The notes beneath the pieces were generated by a model. That model saw nothing but the letters and a program-made list of their open reading frames with translations, was not told the origin of the DNA and searched no databases. 64,000 bases of DNA from Nocardioides piscis (lineage in GTDB: Bacteria > Actinomycetota > Actinomycetes > Propionibacteriales > Nocardioidaceae): positions 1,364,001 to 1,428,000 of the forward strand of contig NZ_CP049866.1 in assembly GCF_011300215.1 (NCBI RefSeq), read 5' to 3'. Positions within the stretch are counted from its first letter, which is position 1, and each line of letters opens with the position of its first letter. Both the position numbers and the translations under genes were made by a program. Positions 36,141 through 44,058 of this stretch are shown in pieces.

Positions 36141-36998
36141 ATGCCGGCCCCGGATGTGCGCGCTGCCGGAGCGGTCGTGACCCGCAAGGGCGGGGACGTG
36201 CTGCTCGTCCATCGACCACGCTATGACGACTGGTCCTTCCCGAAGGGCAAGCTCGACGCCGGCGAGCACGCGATCACGGCCTGCGTGCGGGAGGTCGCGG
36301 AGGAGACCGGCCTGGACGTCCGGCTCGGTCCGTCGCTGCCCTCCCAGCGCTATGACACCGATCGCGGGCGGATGAAGACAGTCGACTACTGGGTGGCTCG
36401 GGTGCTGGGGAACGACGACGTGAGCGGCTACGCCTTCAACGACGAGATCGACGGGGTCGAGTGGGTGCCGTGGAGCCGGGCGGTCGATCGGTTGACCTAT
36501 GACTACGACCGCGACACGCTCCAGCAGGCCAAGCGGCTGCGGCGCAACAGCCGGGCGCTGGTGGTGCTGCGCCACGGTCACGCACGGTCGAGGCGGGCCT
36601 GGCGCGGCGACGACCGTCGTCGCCCGCTCCTGCTCTCCGGCGAGCTGGAGGCGCAGCGGCTGGTGCCGCTCCTGGCGGCCTACGGGGTGAGCGAGGTCCA
36701 CTCGTCGTCCAGCGTCCGGTGCGTCGCCTCCGTGACGCCCTTCGTCCACACCACGGGGTGGCCCCTGCACACCTACGACGAGCTCAGCGAGGAAGGTGTG
36801 GACCGGCCGACGATCGACGCGCTGCTGGCGGGGCTGTTGATGGCCGGTTCGGGGTCGGTGGTGTGCACGCACCGCCCGCTCCTGCCCGCGGTGTTCGAGG
36901 CGCTCGGTCTCGAGAAGGTCGCCCTCGAGCCCGCCGAGATGCTGGTGATCCACCACCGCAAGGGCAAGGTCGTCTCGGCCGACCGGGTCGCCCTCTGA
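36141..36998 (+). CDS. mutT1: NUDIX hydrolase with histidine-phosphatase domain (MutT1-like)
   Basis: 285 residues. The N-terminal NUDIX domain has the box GKLDAGEHAITACVREVAEE followed by TGL. The C-terminal half is a histidine phosphatase with VVLRHGHA. This two-domain layout is that of mycobacterial MutT1, which cleans 8-oxo-dGTP and diadenosine polyphosphates. In M. tuberculosis mutT1 is next to ppk; here the pst and pit genes intervene. Start ATG 36141 is preceded by GAGACT at 7 bases. Confidence 0.85.
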   Translation: MPAPDVRAAGAVVTRKGGDVLLVHRPRYDDWSFPKGKLDAGEHAITACVREVAEETGLDVRLGPSLPSQRYDTDRGRMKTVDYWVARVLGNDDVSGYAFNDEIDGVEWVPWSRAVDRLTYDYDRDTLQQAKRLRRNSRALVVLRHGHARSRRAWRGDDRRRPLLLSGELEAQRLVPLLAAYGVSEVHSSSSVRCVASVTPFVHTTGWPLHTYDELSEEGVDRPTIDALLAGLLMAGSGSVVCTHRPLLPAVFEALGLEKVALEPAEMLVIHHRKGKVVSADRVAL

Positions 36999-37048
36999 GG
37001 CGTGCCGCTACGCCTCGGCATACGCCCCCGTCAAGCATCTTCGGGCTT

Positions 37049-37125
37049 GTTCATGTGACGGACGTCTCGTTCCCGGCCCAGCGTGGCCGACCGGACCCGT
37101 CTCGTTCACCCCACGTTCATCGAGG
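37049..37125 (+). promoter_or_regulatory. PHO boxes of the pst operon
   Basis: Two contiguous 11-base units GTTCACCCCAC (37104-37114) and GTTCATCGAGG (37115-37125) match the direct-repeat PhoP site of actinobacteria; another unit, GTTCATGTGAC, is at 37049-37059. They lie upstream of a TACCTT hexamer (37153-37158). This placement suits PhoP activation of pstS at low phosphate. Confidence 0.75.
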
Positions 37126-37199
37126 CCGCCGCAGTCGGTCACTTGGCGTGCCTACCTTGACGGCGTCAGCACCATTCACAGACCTTCAGGAGTATCGAA

Positions 37200-38165
37200 G
37201 TGAACCGCACTTCCTTCCGTGGCGCGATCGTTCCCGGCGTTGCCGCCCTCGTCCTCTCGCTCGCCGCGTGTGGTGGCGGCGACGCCGGCGCCGAAGGTGG
37301 CTCCGAGGGCTCCGGGGCCAGCGGCTCCGTCGCCGTCGACGGCTCCTCCACCGTCGAGCCGATGAGCAAGGCCGCCTCCGAGCTCCTCTCCGAGGAGAAC
37401 CCCGACGTCCGCGTGACCGTGGCCGCGTCCGGCACCGGCGGCGGCTTCGAGAAGTTCTGCGTCGGCGAGACCGACATCTCCGACGCCTCCCGGCCGATCA
37501 AGGACGACGAGGAGGTGCCGGTGTGCGAGGAGAACGGTGTCGAGTACACCGAGCTCCAGGTCGCCACCGACGCCCTGACGGTCGTGGTCCACCCCGACCT
37601 GGCCGTCGACTGCCTGACCACCGAGCAGCTCGTCGAGCTGTGGGCGCCGGACTCGAAGATCTCCAACTGGAGCCAGCTGGACCCCAGCTTCCCCGACCAG
37701 GAGATCGCCCTCTTCGGCCCCGGCACCGACTCCGGCACCTACAGCTACATGGCTGAGGACGTCGTCGGCGACGAGTCCGAGGCCACCCGCACCGACTACG
37801 AGTCCTCCGAGGACGACAACGTCCTGGTCCAGGGCGTGTCTGGCACCGAAGGCGCCACGGGCTACTTCGGCTACACCTACTACGAGGAGAACGCCGACAA
37901 GCTCAAGGCGCTCTCGATCGACGACGGCAACGGCTGCGTCGAGCCCTCGGCCGAGACCGCCCAGGCCGGGGAGTACACCCCGCTGTCGCGTCCGCTGTTC
38001 ATCTACGTCAGCAACAAGGCGTACGCCGACAAGCCGGCCGTGGCCGAATACGTCGACTTCTACATCGAGAACCTCGAGACCATCGCGTCGGCGGCCAAGT
38101 ACATCCCGCTGAGCGAGGAGCTCTACGGCGAGACGCAGTCCGCCCTCGAGGGTCTGTCGTCCTGA
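37200..38165 (+). CDS. pstS: phosphate-binding lipoprotein PstS
   Basis: 321 residues. A lipoprotein signal peptide with lipobox LAAC (LSLAACGGG) and a Gly/Ser linker precede the binding domain. Phosphate-contact segments are SVAVDGSSTVEPMSKA, AASGTGGGFEKFCVGETDIS, DASRPI and FGPGTDSGTYSYM. It captures phosphate outside the membrane for the PstCAB transporter. GTG start with AGGAG upstream. First gene of pstSCAB, under PHO boxes. Confidence 0.95.
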   Translation: MNRTSFRGAIVPGVAALVLSLAACGGGDAGAEGGSEGSGASGSVAVDGSSTVEPMSKAASELLSEENPDVRVTVAASGTGGGFEKFCVGETDISDASRPIKDDEEVPVCEENGVEYTELQVATDALTVVVHPDLAVDCLTTEQLVELWAPDSKISNWSQLDPSFPDQEIALFGPGTDSGTYSYMAEDVVGDESEATRTDYESSEDDNVLVQGVSGTEGATGYFGYTYYEENADKLKALSIDDGNGCVEPSAETAQAGEYTPLSRPLFIYVSNKAYADKPAVAEYVDFYIENLETIASAAKYIPLSEELYGETQSALEGLSS

Positions 38166-38175
38166 TCGACCGGGG

Positions 38176-38181
38176 TACCTT
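38176..38181 (+). promoter_or_regulatory. possible internal leaderless promoter before pstC (TACCTT)
   Basis: TACCTT, 6 bases, then ATG 38188, with no clear Shine-Dalgarno. It may allow pstCAB transcription separate from pstS. Confidence 0.4.
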
Positions 38182-38187
38182 CCTCGC

Positions 38188-39129
38188 ATGAGCACCAACG
38201 TCAGCGCCGGTGCAGGCTCGTCCTTCGGGGCGGGCCTGCCCGGTGCTCCCGTCAACCTGAAGGGCCGCAGCCGCCCGGGCGAGTCCGTCATCAAGGCCGT
38301 CCTCTTCGTCTCGGCGATGCTGTCGGTCGTCATCACCTTCGGGATCATCGCCGCGCTGATCCAGCCGGTCATCGAGTTCTTCGCTGACATCGCGCCCTCG
38401 GAGTTCTTCTCCTTCGACGAGAGCTCCCCCTTCTCGGTCGGGCCGCTGATCGCCGCGACGATGATGTCGACCGCCATCGCGCTGCTCGTCGCCGTACCCC
38501 TCGGCCTGGGGGCCGCGATGTATCTCTCCGAGTACGCCTCGGCGCGGGCCCGCAAGGTCCTCAAGCCGACCGTCGAGCTGCTCGCCGGAGTGCCCTCGGT
38601 CGTCTATGGCTTCTTCGCCGTGATGTTCGTGACGCCGACGCTGCTCAAGGGCTTTCTCGCCCTGGAGATCAGCTTCCTCAACGTCCTGTCCGCGGGTCTG
38701 GTGCTCGGGGTGATGATCATCCCGACGATCGCCTCGCTGGCCGAGGACGCCCTCACCGCCGTGCCCCAGGCCCTGCGCCAGGGCTCGCTGGCGATGGGCG
38801 CCAACCGGATGCAGACCACCCTGCGGGTCGTCCTGCCGGCGGCACTGTCCGGGGTCGCCGCGGCGATCGTCCTGGGCCTGTCGCGGGCGATCGGCGAGAC
38901 CATGATCGTCACGATCGCGGCCGGTTCGATGAAGAACCTCTCCTGGGACCCGCGTGAGGGCATGCAGACCATGACGGGCTTCATGGCCAGCACGGCCGGT
39001 GGCGAGAACCCCGTCGGGTCGACGTCCTACAACAACCTGTTCGCCGTGGGCCTGACGCTGTTCGTCATCACCCTGGTCATCAACATCATCAGCATCGCGC
39101 TGGTACGTCGCTTCAGGCAGGCCTACTGA
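38188..39129 (+). CDS. pstC: phosphate ABC transporter permease PstC
   Basis: 313 residues with six predicted transmembrane helices. Contains YLSEYASARARKVLKP, the LLAGVPSVVYGFFAV segment and the ABC-permease EAA-type loop ALRQGSLAMGANRMQTTLRV. Forms the membrane channel with PstA. Its stop overlaps the pstA ATG by one base. Confidence 0.95.
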   Translation: MSTNVSAGAGSSFGAGLPGAPVNLKGRSRPGESVIKAVLFVSAMLSVVITFGIIAALIQPVIEFFADIAPSEFFSFDESSPFSVGPLIAATMMSTAIALLVAVPLGLGAAMYLSEYASARARKVLKPTVELLAGVPSVVYGFFAVMFVTPTLLKGFLALEISFLNVLSAGLVLGVMIIPTIASLAEDALTAVPQALRQGSLAMGANRMQTTLRVVLPAALSGVAAAIVLGLSRAIGETMIVTIAAGSMKNLSWDPREGMQTMTGFMASTAGGENPVGSTSYNNLFAVGLTLFVITLVINIISIALVRRFRQAY

Positions 39130-40034
39130 TGAGCATCGCCACCGTCACCGCTGGTGACACCGTCCGCCTCGCGACCGGCAGGAGCCGCGACCGCAACGTC
39201 GGATCCATCGTCTTCCTGTGCGCCCTGTGGTTCTCGCTGTTCTTCGGCGTGATGGTGCTCGTGGTGCTGATCGTCGACACCGCCATCTCCGGCGCGAGCC
39301 GCTTCGACGCCGACCTCCTGACCAGCTACGACTCGACGTTGTTCCCCGAGCGCACCGGCTTCCGGGCCGGCATCCTCGGCAGCCTGTGGCTGATGCTGTT
39401 CACGGCGCTGATGGCTGTGCCCCTGGGCATCGCCGCCGCTGTCTACCTGGAGGAGTTCGCCAACTCGCAGCGTTGGTACAACCGCCTGATCGAGGTCAAC
39501 CTGCAGAACCTCGCCGCCGTGCCGGCGATCGTCTACGGCCTGCTGGCCGTGGCGGTGATGGCGACGCTGGGCTTCCAGCGCAAGGGCATCGTGCTCGGTG
39601 GTGCGATCGCCCTCGCGCTGCTGATCCTGCCCGTCATCATCATCACCACCCGCGAGGCCGTCAGGGCCGTGCCGCGTGAGATCCGGGACGGTTCGTTGGC
39701 CCTCGGGGCCACCACGTGGCAGACCACGTGGCGCCAGACGCTGCCCAGCGCCATACCCGGCATCGCGACCGGCACGATCCTTGGCCTCTCACGCGCCATC
39801 GGGGAGGCTGCGCCGCTGGTGATGCTCGGGCTGGCGGGCTCGCTCCGCTTCGACCCGGAGGGGCTGATGAGCCCGATCACCGCGCTGCCGATCCAGATCT
39901 ATGGACTGACCTCCAGCTCGCAGGAGGCCTACAAGGAGGCCGCCTCGGCGGCCATCATCGTGCTGTTGGTGATGATCCTCGGGCTCAACGCACTTGCCAT
40001 CTACATCCGCAACAAGTTCCAGCGATCCTGGTGA
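39129..40034 (+). CDS. pstA: phosphate ABC transporter permease PstA
   Basis: 301 residues, six transmembrane helices, with [33 protein letters not shown] and the EAA loop [18 protein letters not shown]. Partner of PstC. Overlaps pstC by one base. Confidence 0.95.
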   Translation: MSIATVTAGDTVRLATGRSRDRNVGSIVFLCALWFSLFFGVMVLVVLIVDTAISGASRFDADLLTSYDSTLFPERTGFRAGILGSLWLMLFTALMAVPLGIAAAVYLEEFANSQRWYNRLIEVNLQNLAAVPAIVYGLLAVAVMATLGFQRKGIVLGGAIALALLILPVIIITTREAVRAVPREIRDGSLALGATTWQTTWRQTLPSAIPGIATGTILGLSRAIGEAAPLVMLGLAGSLRFDPEGLMSPITALPIQIYGLTSSSQEAYKEAASAAIIVLLVMILGLNALAIYIRNKFQRSW

Positions 40035-40042
40035 GGACCCTC

Positions 40043-40936
40043 ATGGCCAACGCCCCTGCCACTGCCACGACCAGTGCCACCAAGCAGAATGCCTCCATGG
40101 GTTCTCTCTCTGACGTCCACGGTGACGCGAACCGGCAGCTGCCGGAGTTCCCGCTCGACCCGGTGATGGAGGCGCGCAACCTCAACGTCTTCTACGGCGA
40201 CTTCCACGCCGTGCACGACGTCAACCTGGCCTACGGCAAGAACGAGATCACGGCGATGATCGGCCCGTCCGGCTGCGGGAAGTCGACCGTGCTTCGCTGC
40301 CTGAACCGGATGAACGACCTCGTCGCGAGCGCCCGGGTCGAGGGCGAGGTGATCTATCACGAGCAGAACATCTATGCCCGCGACGTCGACCCCATCGCCG
40401 TACGCACGCACGTCGGGATGGTCTTCCAGAAGCCCAACCCGTTCCCCAAGTCGATCTACGACAACATCGCCTACGGCCCGCGGGTCACCGGCATGAAGGT
40501 CGACAACATGGACGACCTGGTCGAGGGGGCCCTGCGGGGCGCTGCGCTGTGGGACGAGGTCAAGGACAAGCTCAAGCAGTCGGCATACGGTCTCTCCGGT
40601 GGCCAGCAGCAGCGGCTCTGCATCGCGCGGACCATCGCCACCAAGCCCGACGTGATCTTGATGGACGAGCCGTGCTCGGCGCTCGACCCGATCGCGACGG
40701 CGCGCGTCGAGGACCTGATGCTCCAGCTGCGCGACGACTACACGCTGATCGTCGTCACGCACAACATGCAGCAGGCGGCCCGGGTCTCCGACCGCACCGC
40801 CTTCTTCACCGCCCGTCCCGACGAGACGACCGGGAACCGGACCGGCCTGCTGGTGGAGTACGACCTCACCGCCAAGATCTTCTCCAACCCCGGCAACCAG
40901 CAGACCGAGGACTACATCTCCGGCCGCTTCGGCTGA
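40043..40936 (+). CDS. pstB: phosphate ABC transporter ATPase PstB
   Basis: 297 residues. Walker [11 protein letters not shown]-loop [15 protein letters not shown], signature LSGGQQQR, Walker [14 protein letters not shown] and the switch His in [12 protein letters not shown]. Powers phosphate uptake. ATG 40043 has GAGGA upstream; a GTG at 40031 overlapping the pstA stop is an alternative start. A family A palindrome begins 30 bases after the stop. Confidence 0.96.
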   Translation: MANAPATATTSATKQNASMGSLSDVHGDANRQLPEFPLDPVMEARNLNVFYGDFHAVHDVNLAYGKNEITAMIGPSGCGKSTVLRCLNRMNDLVASARVEGEVIYHEQNIYARDVDPIAVRTHVGMVFQKPNPFPKSIYDNIAYGPRVTGMKVDNMDDLVEGALRGAALWDEVKDKLKQSAYGLSGGQQQRLCIARTIATKPDVILMDEPCSALDPIATARVEDLMLQLRDDYTLIVVTHNMQQAARVSDRTAFFTARPDETTGNRTGLLVEYDLTAKIFSNPGNQQTEDYISGRFG

Positions 40937-40965
40937 GCCGTCCTCCGCCTGCTTCTGGTCTTGGG

Positions 40966-41032
40966 GGGATATCCATGGGCGTTTGCGGGGTCATGACCGG
41001 CCCGTGACCCCGGTTGCTCCCATGGATATCCC
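40966..41032. repeat. palindromic element, family A, copy 2
   Basis: 67 bp. Perfect 14-bp outer arms GGGATATCCATGGG (40966-40979) and CCCATGGATATCCC (41019-41032); inner GGGGTCA / TGACCCC pair. Judged by the asymmetric part after the arm (AGCA then CGGGGT), this copy is inverted relative to copies 1 and 3. It lies between pstB and the AbiEi-like gene. Confidence 0.9.
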
Positions 41033-41236
41033 GAGGGCGCTGATGCACACGACCGTGAGGAGCTGTGGACAACAGTCGCAGGCCTCGCGGTGGGGATGGC
41101 ATGTGGAGGAGCCCGGCGAACTGGGCGCCGGAACGCGCATCATCGCCAGATGTCCACCACGGAGTACGGCGCCGGCGCTCCGCCGGCGCGCGGAGCTGGA
41201 CCGCGCGAGGGGTTGAGGCTAGGCCTGGTCTGGCCG

Positions 41237-42247
41237 GTGCCGGTCGATCGGAGCGGCTGCGAGGGACCCACGCCCGACGCTGCCCGGGGCCCGAACTGGC
41301 GGCGCAGCAGCCGAGGCCTCTATGTCCCCGCTGGGGTTGACGGCTCCCTTGTCTCGCAACGGGTCGTGGAAGCGGCAGCCCTGCTCCGTGGCTGGGGCGG
41401 CGTCACTGGGTGGGCAGGGCTGAGCTGGCTCGGCGCCGTCTGGTGCGCCGGCCTCGACGGTGACGGTGTGACGCCGTCGCCCGTCCCTCTGGCAGTTGAT
41501 CGCAACCACCCGATGACCGAGCAGCCTGGCTTCCACGTCAGCAATGCTCACGTCCCGCCGAGTCACCAGCTGCGCGTCGACGGGGTTCGCGTCACCACGG
41601 CTGTCCGCAGTGTCAGCTTTGAGATGCGGCGGTCGATGTCGGTCGTCGCGGCGCTGAAGTGGTTCGCGATGGCGGCATACAACGACCTGGTTTCGATCAG
41701 CGAGCTGGCCGCCTTCACCGAGAGGTGGCTCGTTGCCAAGACCGGTGTCGACAAGGTCCGCACCGCGATCCCGCTGCTGACCGAGAACGCGTGGTCACCG
41801 ATGGAGCCGGAGATGTTCTATCTCTGGGTGGCACGGGGCCGGAAGCCCGCACCGTTGTTCAACACCCCGGTGTTCGATCGGTCAGGGCGCCACATCGCCA
41901 CCCCGGGTCTCTTGGATCCCATGAGCGGCGTGTGTGGCGAATACCAGGGCGACGTGCACCTCACCAGGTCCCAGCGATCGAGGGATGTGCGTCGCGAGGG
42001 GGCCGTACGTCGCGTCGGGCTCGAGCAGGTGACGATGCTCGCCGCTGACAGGTTCGCTCCCGACCCGTTCCTGCAACGGCTCGATGACGCCTATGCGCGA
42101 GCCGGACGGATCCCTGCGGAGGAACGGCTCTGGACCATCGAGCAACCGTCCTGGTGGGTCGACACATCGACGGTCGAACGGCGACGGGCGCTGACCGCGA
42201 CTCAGCGCGACGTGGCGCTGGGCTGGCAGCGAAGGGCAGCGGCGTGA
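41237..42247 (+). CDS. AbiEi / DUF559-like putative endonuclease-fold protein
   Basis: About 336 residues. The N-terminal part has the AbiEi-like pattern (WRRSSRGLYVPAGVD, VTGWAGLSWLGA, VRVTTAVRSVSFEMRR). The C-terminal part has a Vsr/DUF559-like endonuclease pattern (NAWSPMEPEMFYLW, LLDPMSGVCGEYQGDVHL, REGAVRRVGLEQVTMLA) with acidic residues where the nuclease active site would be. Such proteins are numerous in Nocardioides-like genomes, with unknown role. GTG 41237 is chosen because homologs begin VPVDRSG (recalled); ATG 41150 is an alternative. The gene is flanked by inverted family A palindromes. Confidence 0.65.
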   Translation: MPVDRSGCEGPTPDAARGPNWRRSSRGLYVPAGVDGSLVSQRVVEAAALLRGWGGVTGWAGLSWLGAVWCAGLDGDGVTPSPVPLAVDRNHPMTEQPGFHVSNAHVPPSHQLRVDGVRVTTAVRSVSFEMRRSMSVVAALKWFAMAAYNDLVSISELAAFTERWLVAKTGVDKVRTAIPLLTENAWSPMEPEMFYLWVARGRKPAPLFNTPVFDRSGRHIATPGLLDPMSGVCGEYQGDVHLTRSQRSRDVRREGAVRRVGLEQVTMLAADRFAPDPFLQRLDDAYARAGRIPAEERLWTIEQPSWWVDTSTVERRRALTATQRDVALGWQRRAAA

Positions 42248-42257
42248 GGGCGTCGAC

Positions 42258-42324
42258 GGGATATCCATGGGAGCAGTCGGGGTCAAACGACCGGATCTGC
42301 CCCTCAAGCTCCCATGGATATCCC
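42258..42324. repeat. palindromic element, family A, copy 3
   Basis: 67 bp. Perfect 17-bp outer arms GGGATATCCATGGGAGC (42258-42274) and GCTCCCATGGATATCCC (42308-42324), with GGGG / CCCC inside. Same orientation as copy 1. It starts 11 bases after the AbiEi-like gene and lies before the convergent pit stop. Confidence 0.92.
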
Positions 42325-42344
42325 CCCGAGAGAGAGCCGTGCGT

Positions 42345-43349
42345 TCAGGGGAGGAAGAGCGCCATGAACCAGTAGGTCAGCGCGGCGGCGAGGCCGGCGG
42401 CCGGGAAGGTGAGCACCCAGGCGGTGAGGATGGACTTCGCGACACCCCAGCGCACGGCGGAGAGGCGCTTCGTCGCACCGACACCCATCACGGCGGACGT
42501 GATGGTGTGGGTGGTGGAGATGGGAGCCTCGAAGACGTATGCCGTCGTGTAGAGCACCGACGCGGCGACCGACTCGGCGGCGAACCCGCGCGGGGGGTCG
42601 AGGTGGATGATGCGCCGACCGAGGGTGCGCATGATCCGCCAGCCGCCGGACCAGGTGCCGAGCGAGATGGCTGTGGCGGCGGCGATGATCACCCACAGCG
42701 GCAGCGTGCCGCCGTCCTCCACGGAGGCGACGTAGCCGCCGGTGACCAGGGCCAGGAAGATGACGCCCATCGTCTTCTGGGCGTCCTGGAGGCCGTGCCC
42801 CAGCGCCATCGCGGCGGCCGAGACGGTCTGGGCGATCTTGAAGCCGCGGTTGGCGCGTGCCGGGTTGGCGTTGCGGAACACCCACATGATCGCCAGCATC
42901 AACGCGAAGCCGAGGCTGAAGGCGACGAGCGGCGAGATGAACATCGGCAGCACGACCTTCTCCAGCACGACCATCCAGTTCGCGGTGGCGCCAGCAGCGA
43001 CCGCGGCACCGACGAGGCCACCGATCAGGGCGTGCGAGGAGGAGGAGGGCAGGCCGAAGTACCAGGTGATGAGGTTCCAGGTGATCGCGCCGACCAGCCC
43101 GGCCATCACGATGACCAGCCCGTGGCTCCCGGCGCCCGGGTCGATCGTGTCCGAGACGGTCTCGGCGACCTTCTGGCCGAGGAAGGCGCCGACGAAGTTC
43201 ATCACGGCCGCCATGGCGAGCGCGACGCGCGGCTTGAGCGCCCCGGTCGAGACCGAGGTGGCGATGGCGTTGGCCGCGTCGTGGAAGCCGTTCGTGTAGT
43301 CGAAGACGAGGGCGACGACGACGACGGCGATGATGATGCCGAGTTCCAT
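42345..43349 (-). CDS. pit: low-affinity inorganic phosphate transporter (Pit)
   Basis: 334 residues, about ten transmembrane helices. PiT-family signatures are present twice: FDYTNGFHDAANAIATSVST near the N-terminus and STTHTITSAVMGVGATKR near the C-terminus; GLPSSSSHALIGG is also characteristic. It symports phosphate with a cation. It follows the DUF47 gene by 6 bases, the usual Pit partner arrangement. Confidence 0.93.
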   Translation of the reverse strand: MELGIIIAVVVVALVFDYTNGFHDAANAIATSVSTGALKPRVALAMAAVMNFVGAFLGQKVAETVSDTIDPGAGSHGLVIVMAGLVGAITWNLITWYFGLPSSSSHALIGGLVGAAVAAGATANWMVVLEKVVLPMFISPLVAFSLGFALMLAIMWVFRNANPARANRGFKIAQTVSAAAMALGHGLQDAQKTMGVIFLALVTGGYVASVEDGGTLPLWVIIAAATAISLGTWSGGWRIMRTLGRRIIHLDPPRGFAAESVAASVLYTTAYVFEAPISTTHTITSAVMGVGATKRLSAVRWGVAKSILTAWVLTFPAAGLAAALTYWFMALFLP

Positions 43350-43355
43350 CGGGAC

Positions 43356-43973
43356 TCAGGACTCCTTGACGGCGATCTGCTCCACGATGTTGGCGACCTT
43401 CTCGAAGGCGTCGATCGCCCCCTCGAGGGACTCAACGACGTCCTTGATCTTCAGCACCTCGAGGGCCTCGTACTCACCGCTGAAGAGGCTGGCGAGGATC
43501 CGTCGGAAGGCCTTGTCGCCGGTGTTCTCGAGACGGTTGATCTCGATCCAGAACTCGTCGAGGGACTTCATCGACTCCAGTGAGGGCATGGCCGCCGCGG
43601 TGAGCTCGGCACAGCGCTGCAGCACCTCGACCTGCTGGGTCGTCTCGGCGGGCAGGTGCGTGACCTCGTAGAGCAGGACGAGGTCGACGGCCTCGTCCAT
43701 CATGTCCATCACGTCGTCGAGGCCGGACGCGAGGGCATAGATGTCCTCGCGGTCGAACGGCGTCACGAAGGTGCTGTTGACCCGGCGGATGATGGCGTGG
43801 GTGGTCTCGTCGGCGGCGTGCTCGGCGTCGCGCATGCGCTTGGCGATCGCCTCGCGATCACTGCCGTCCGCGAGCATCTCGGCGAGGAGCTGGGCCCCCA
43901 CCACGATGTGGGCTGCTGCCTCGCTGAAGAGGTCGTAGAACGAGGCGTCGACGGGTCGGAACTTCAAACGCAC
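43356..43973 (-). CDS. DUF47 (PhoU-like) Pit accessory protein
   Basis: 205 residues, all-helical, PhoU-related DUF47 family: FYDLFSEAAAHIVVGAQLLAE, then DAEHAADETTHAIIRRV and FDREDIYALASGLDDVMD. Such proteins are coupled to Pit transporters and probably regulate them. The GTG at 43973 is used because it begins the conserved VRLKFRPVDASFY. Operon with pit. Confidence 0.88.
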   Translation of the reverse strand: MRLKFRPVDASFYDLFSEAAAHIVVGAQLLAEMLADGSDREAIAKRMRDAEHAADETTHAIIRRVNSTFVTPFDREDIYALASGLDDVMDMMDEAVDLVLLYEVTHLPAETTQQVEVLQRCAELTAAAMPSLESMKSLDEFWIEINRLENTGDKAFRRILASLFSGEYEALEVLKIKDVVESLEGAIDAFEKVANIVEQIAVKES

Positions 43974-43974
43974 G

Positions 43975-44002
43975 GTGAACTCCGAAAGAGGGGGGAGTGA
44001 AC
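43975..44002 (-). promoter_or_regulatory. possible PHO-box-like repeats before DUF47-pit
   Basis: On the minus strand two GTTCAC units are spaced exactly 22 bases (two 11-base periods). They lie directly before the start codon, downstream of a TAGCAT hexamer at about 44008-44013. That position would suit repression rather than activation. Weaker than the pstS and ppk sites. Confidence 0.4.
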
Positions 44003-44058
44003 GCCCACATGCTAGGGGGTCGGCGACCGCTGGGCGCAACCAGCGGCCCCCCAGTCGG

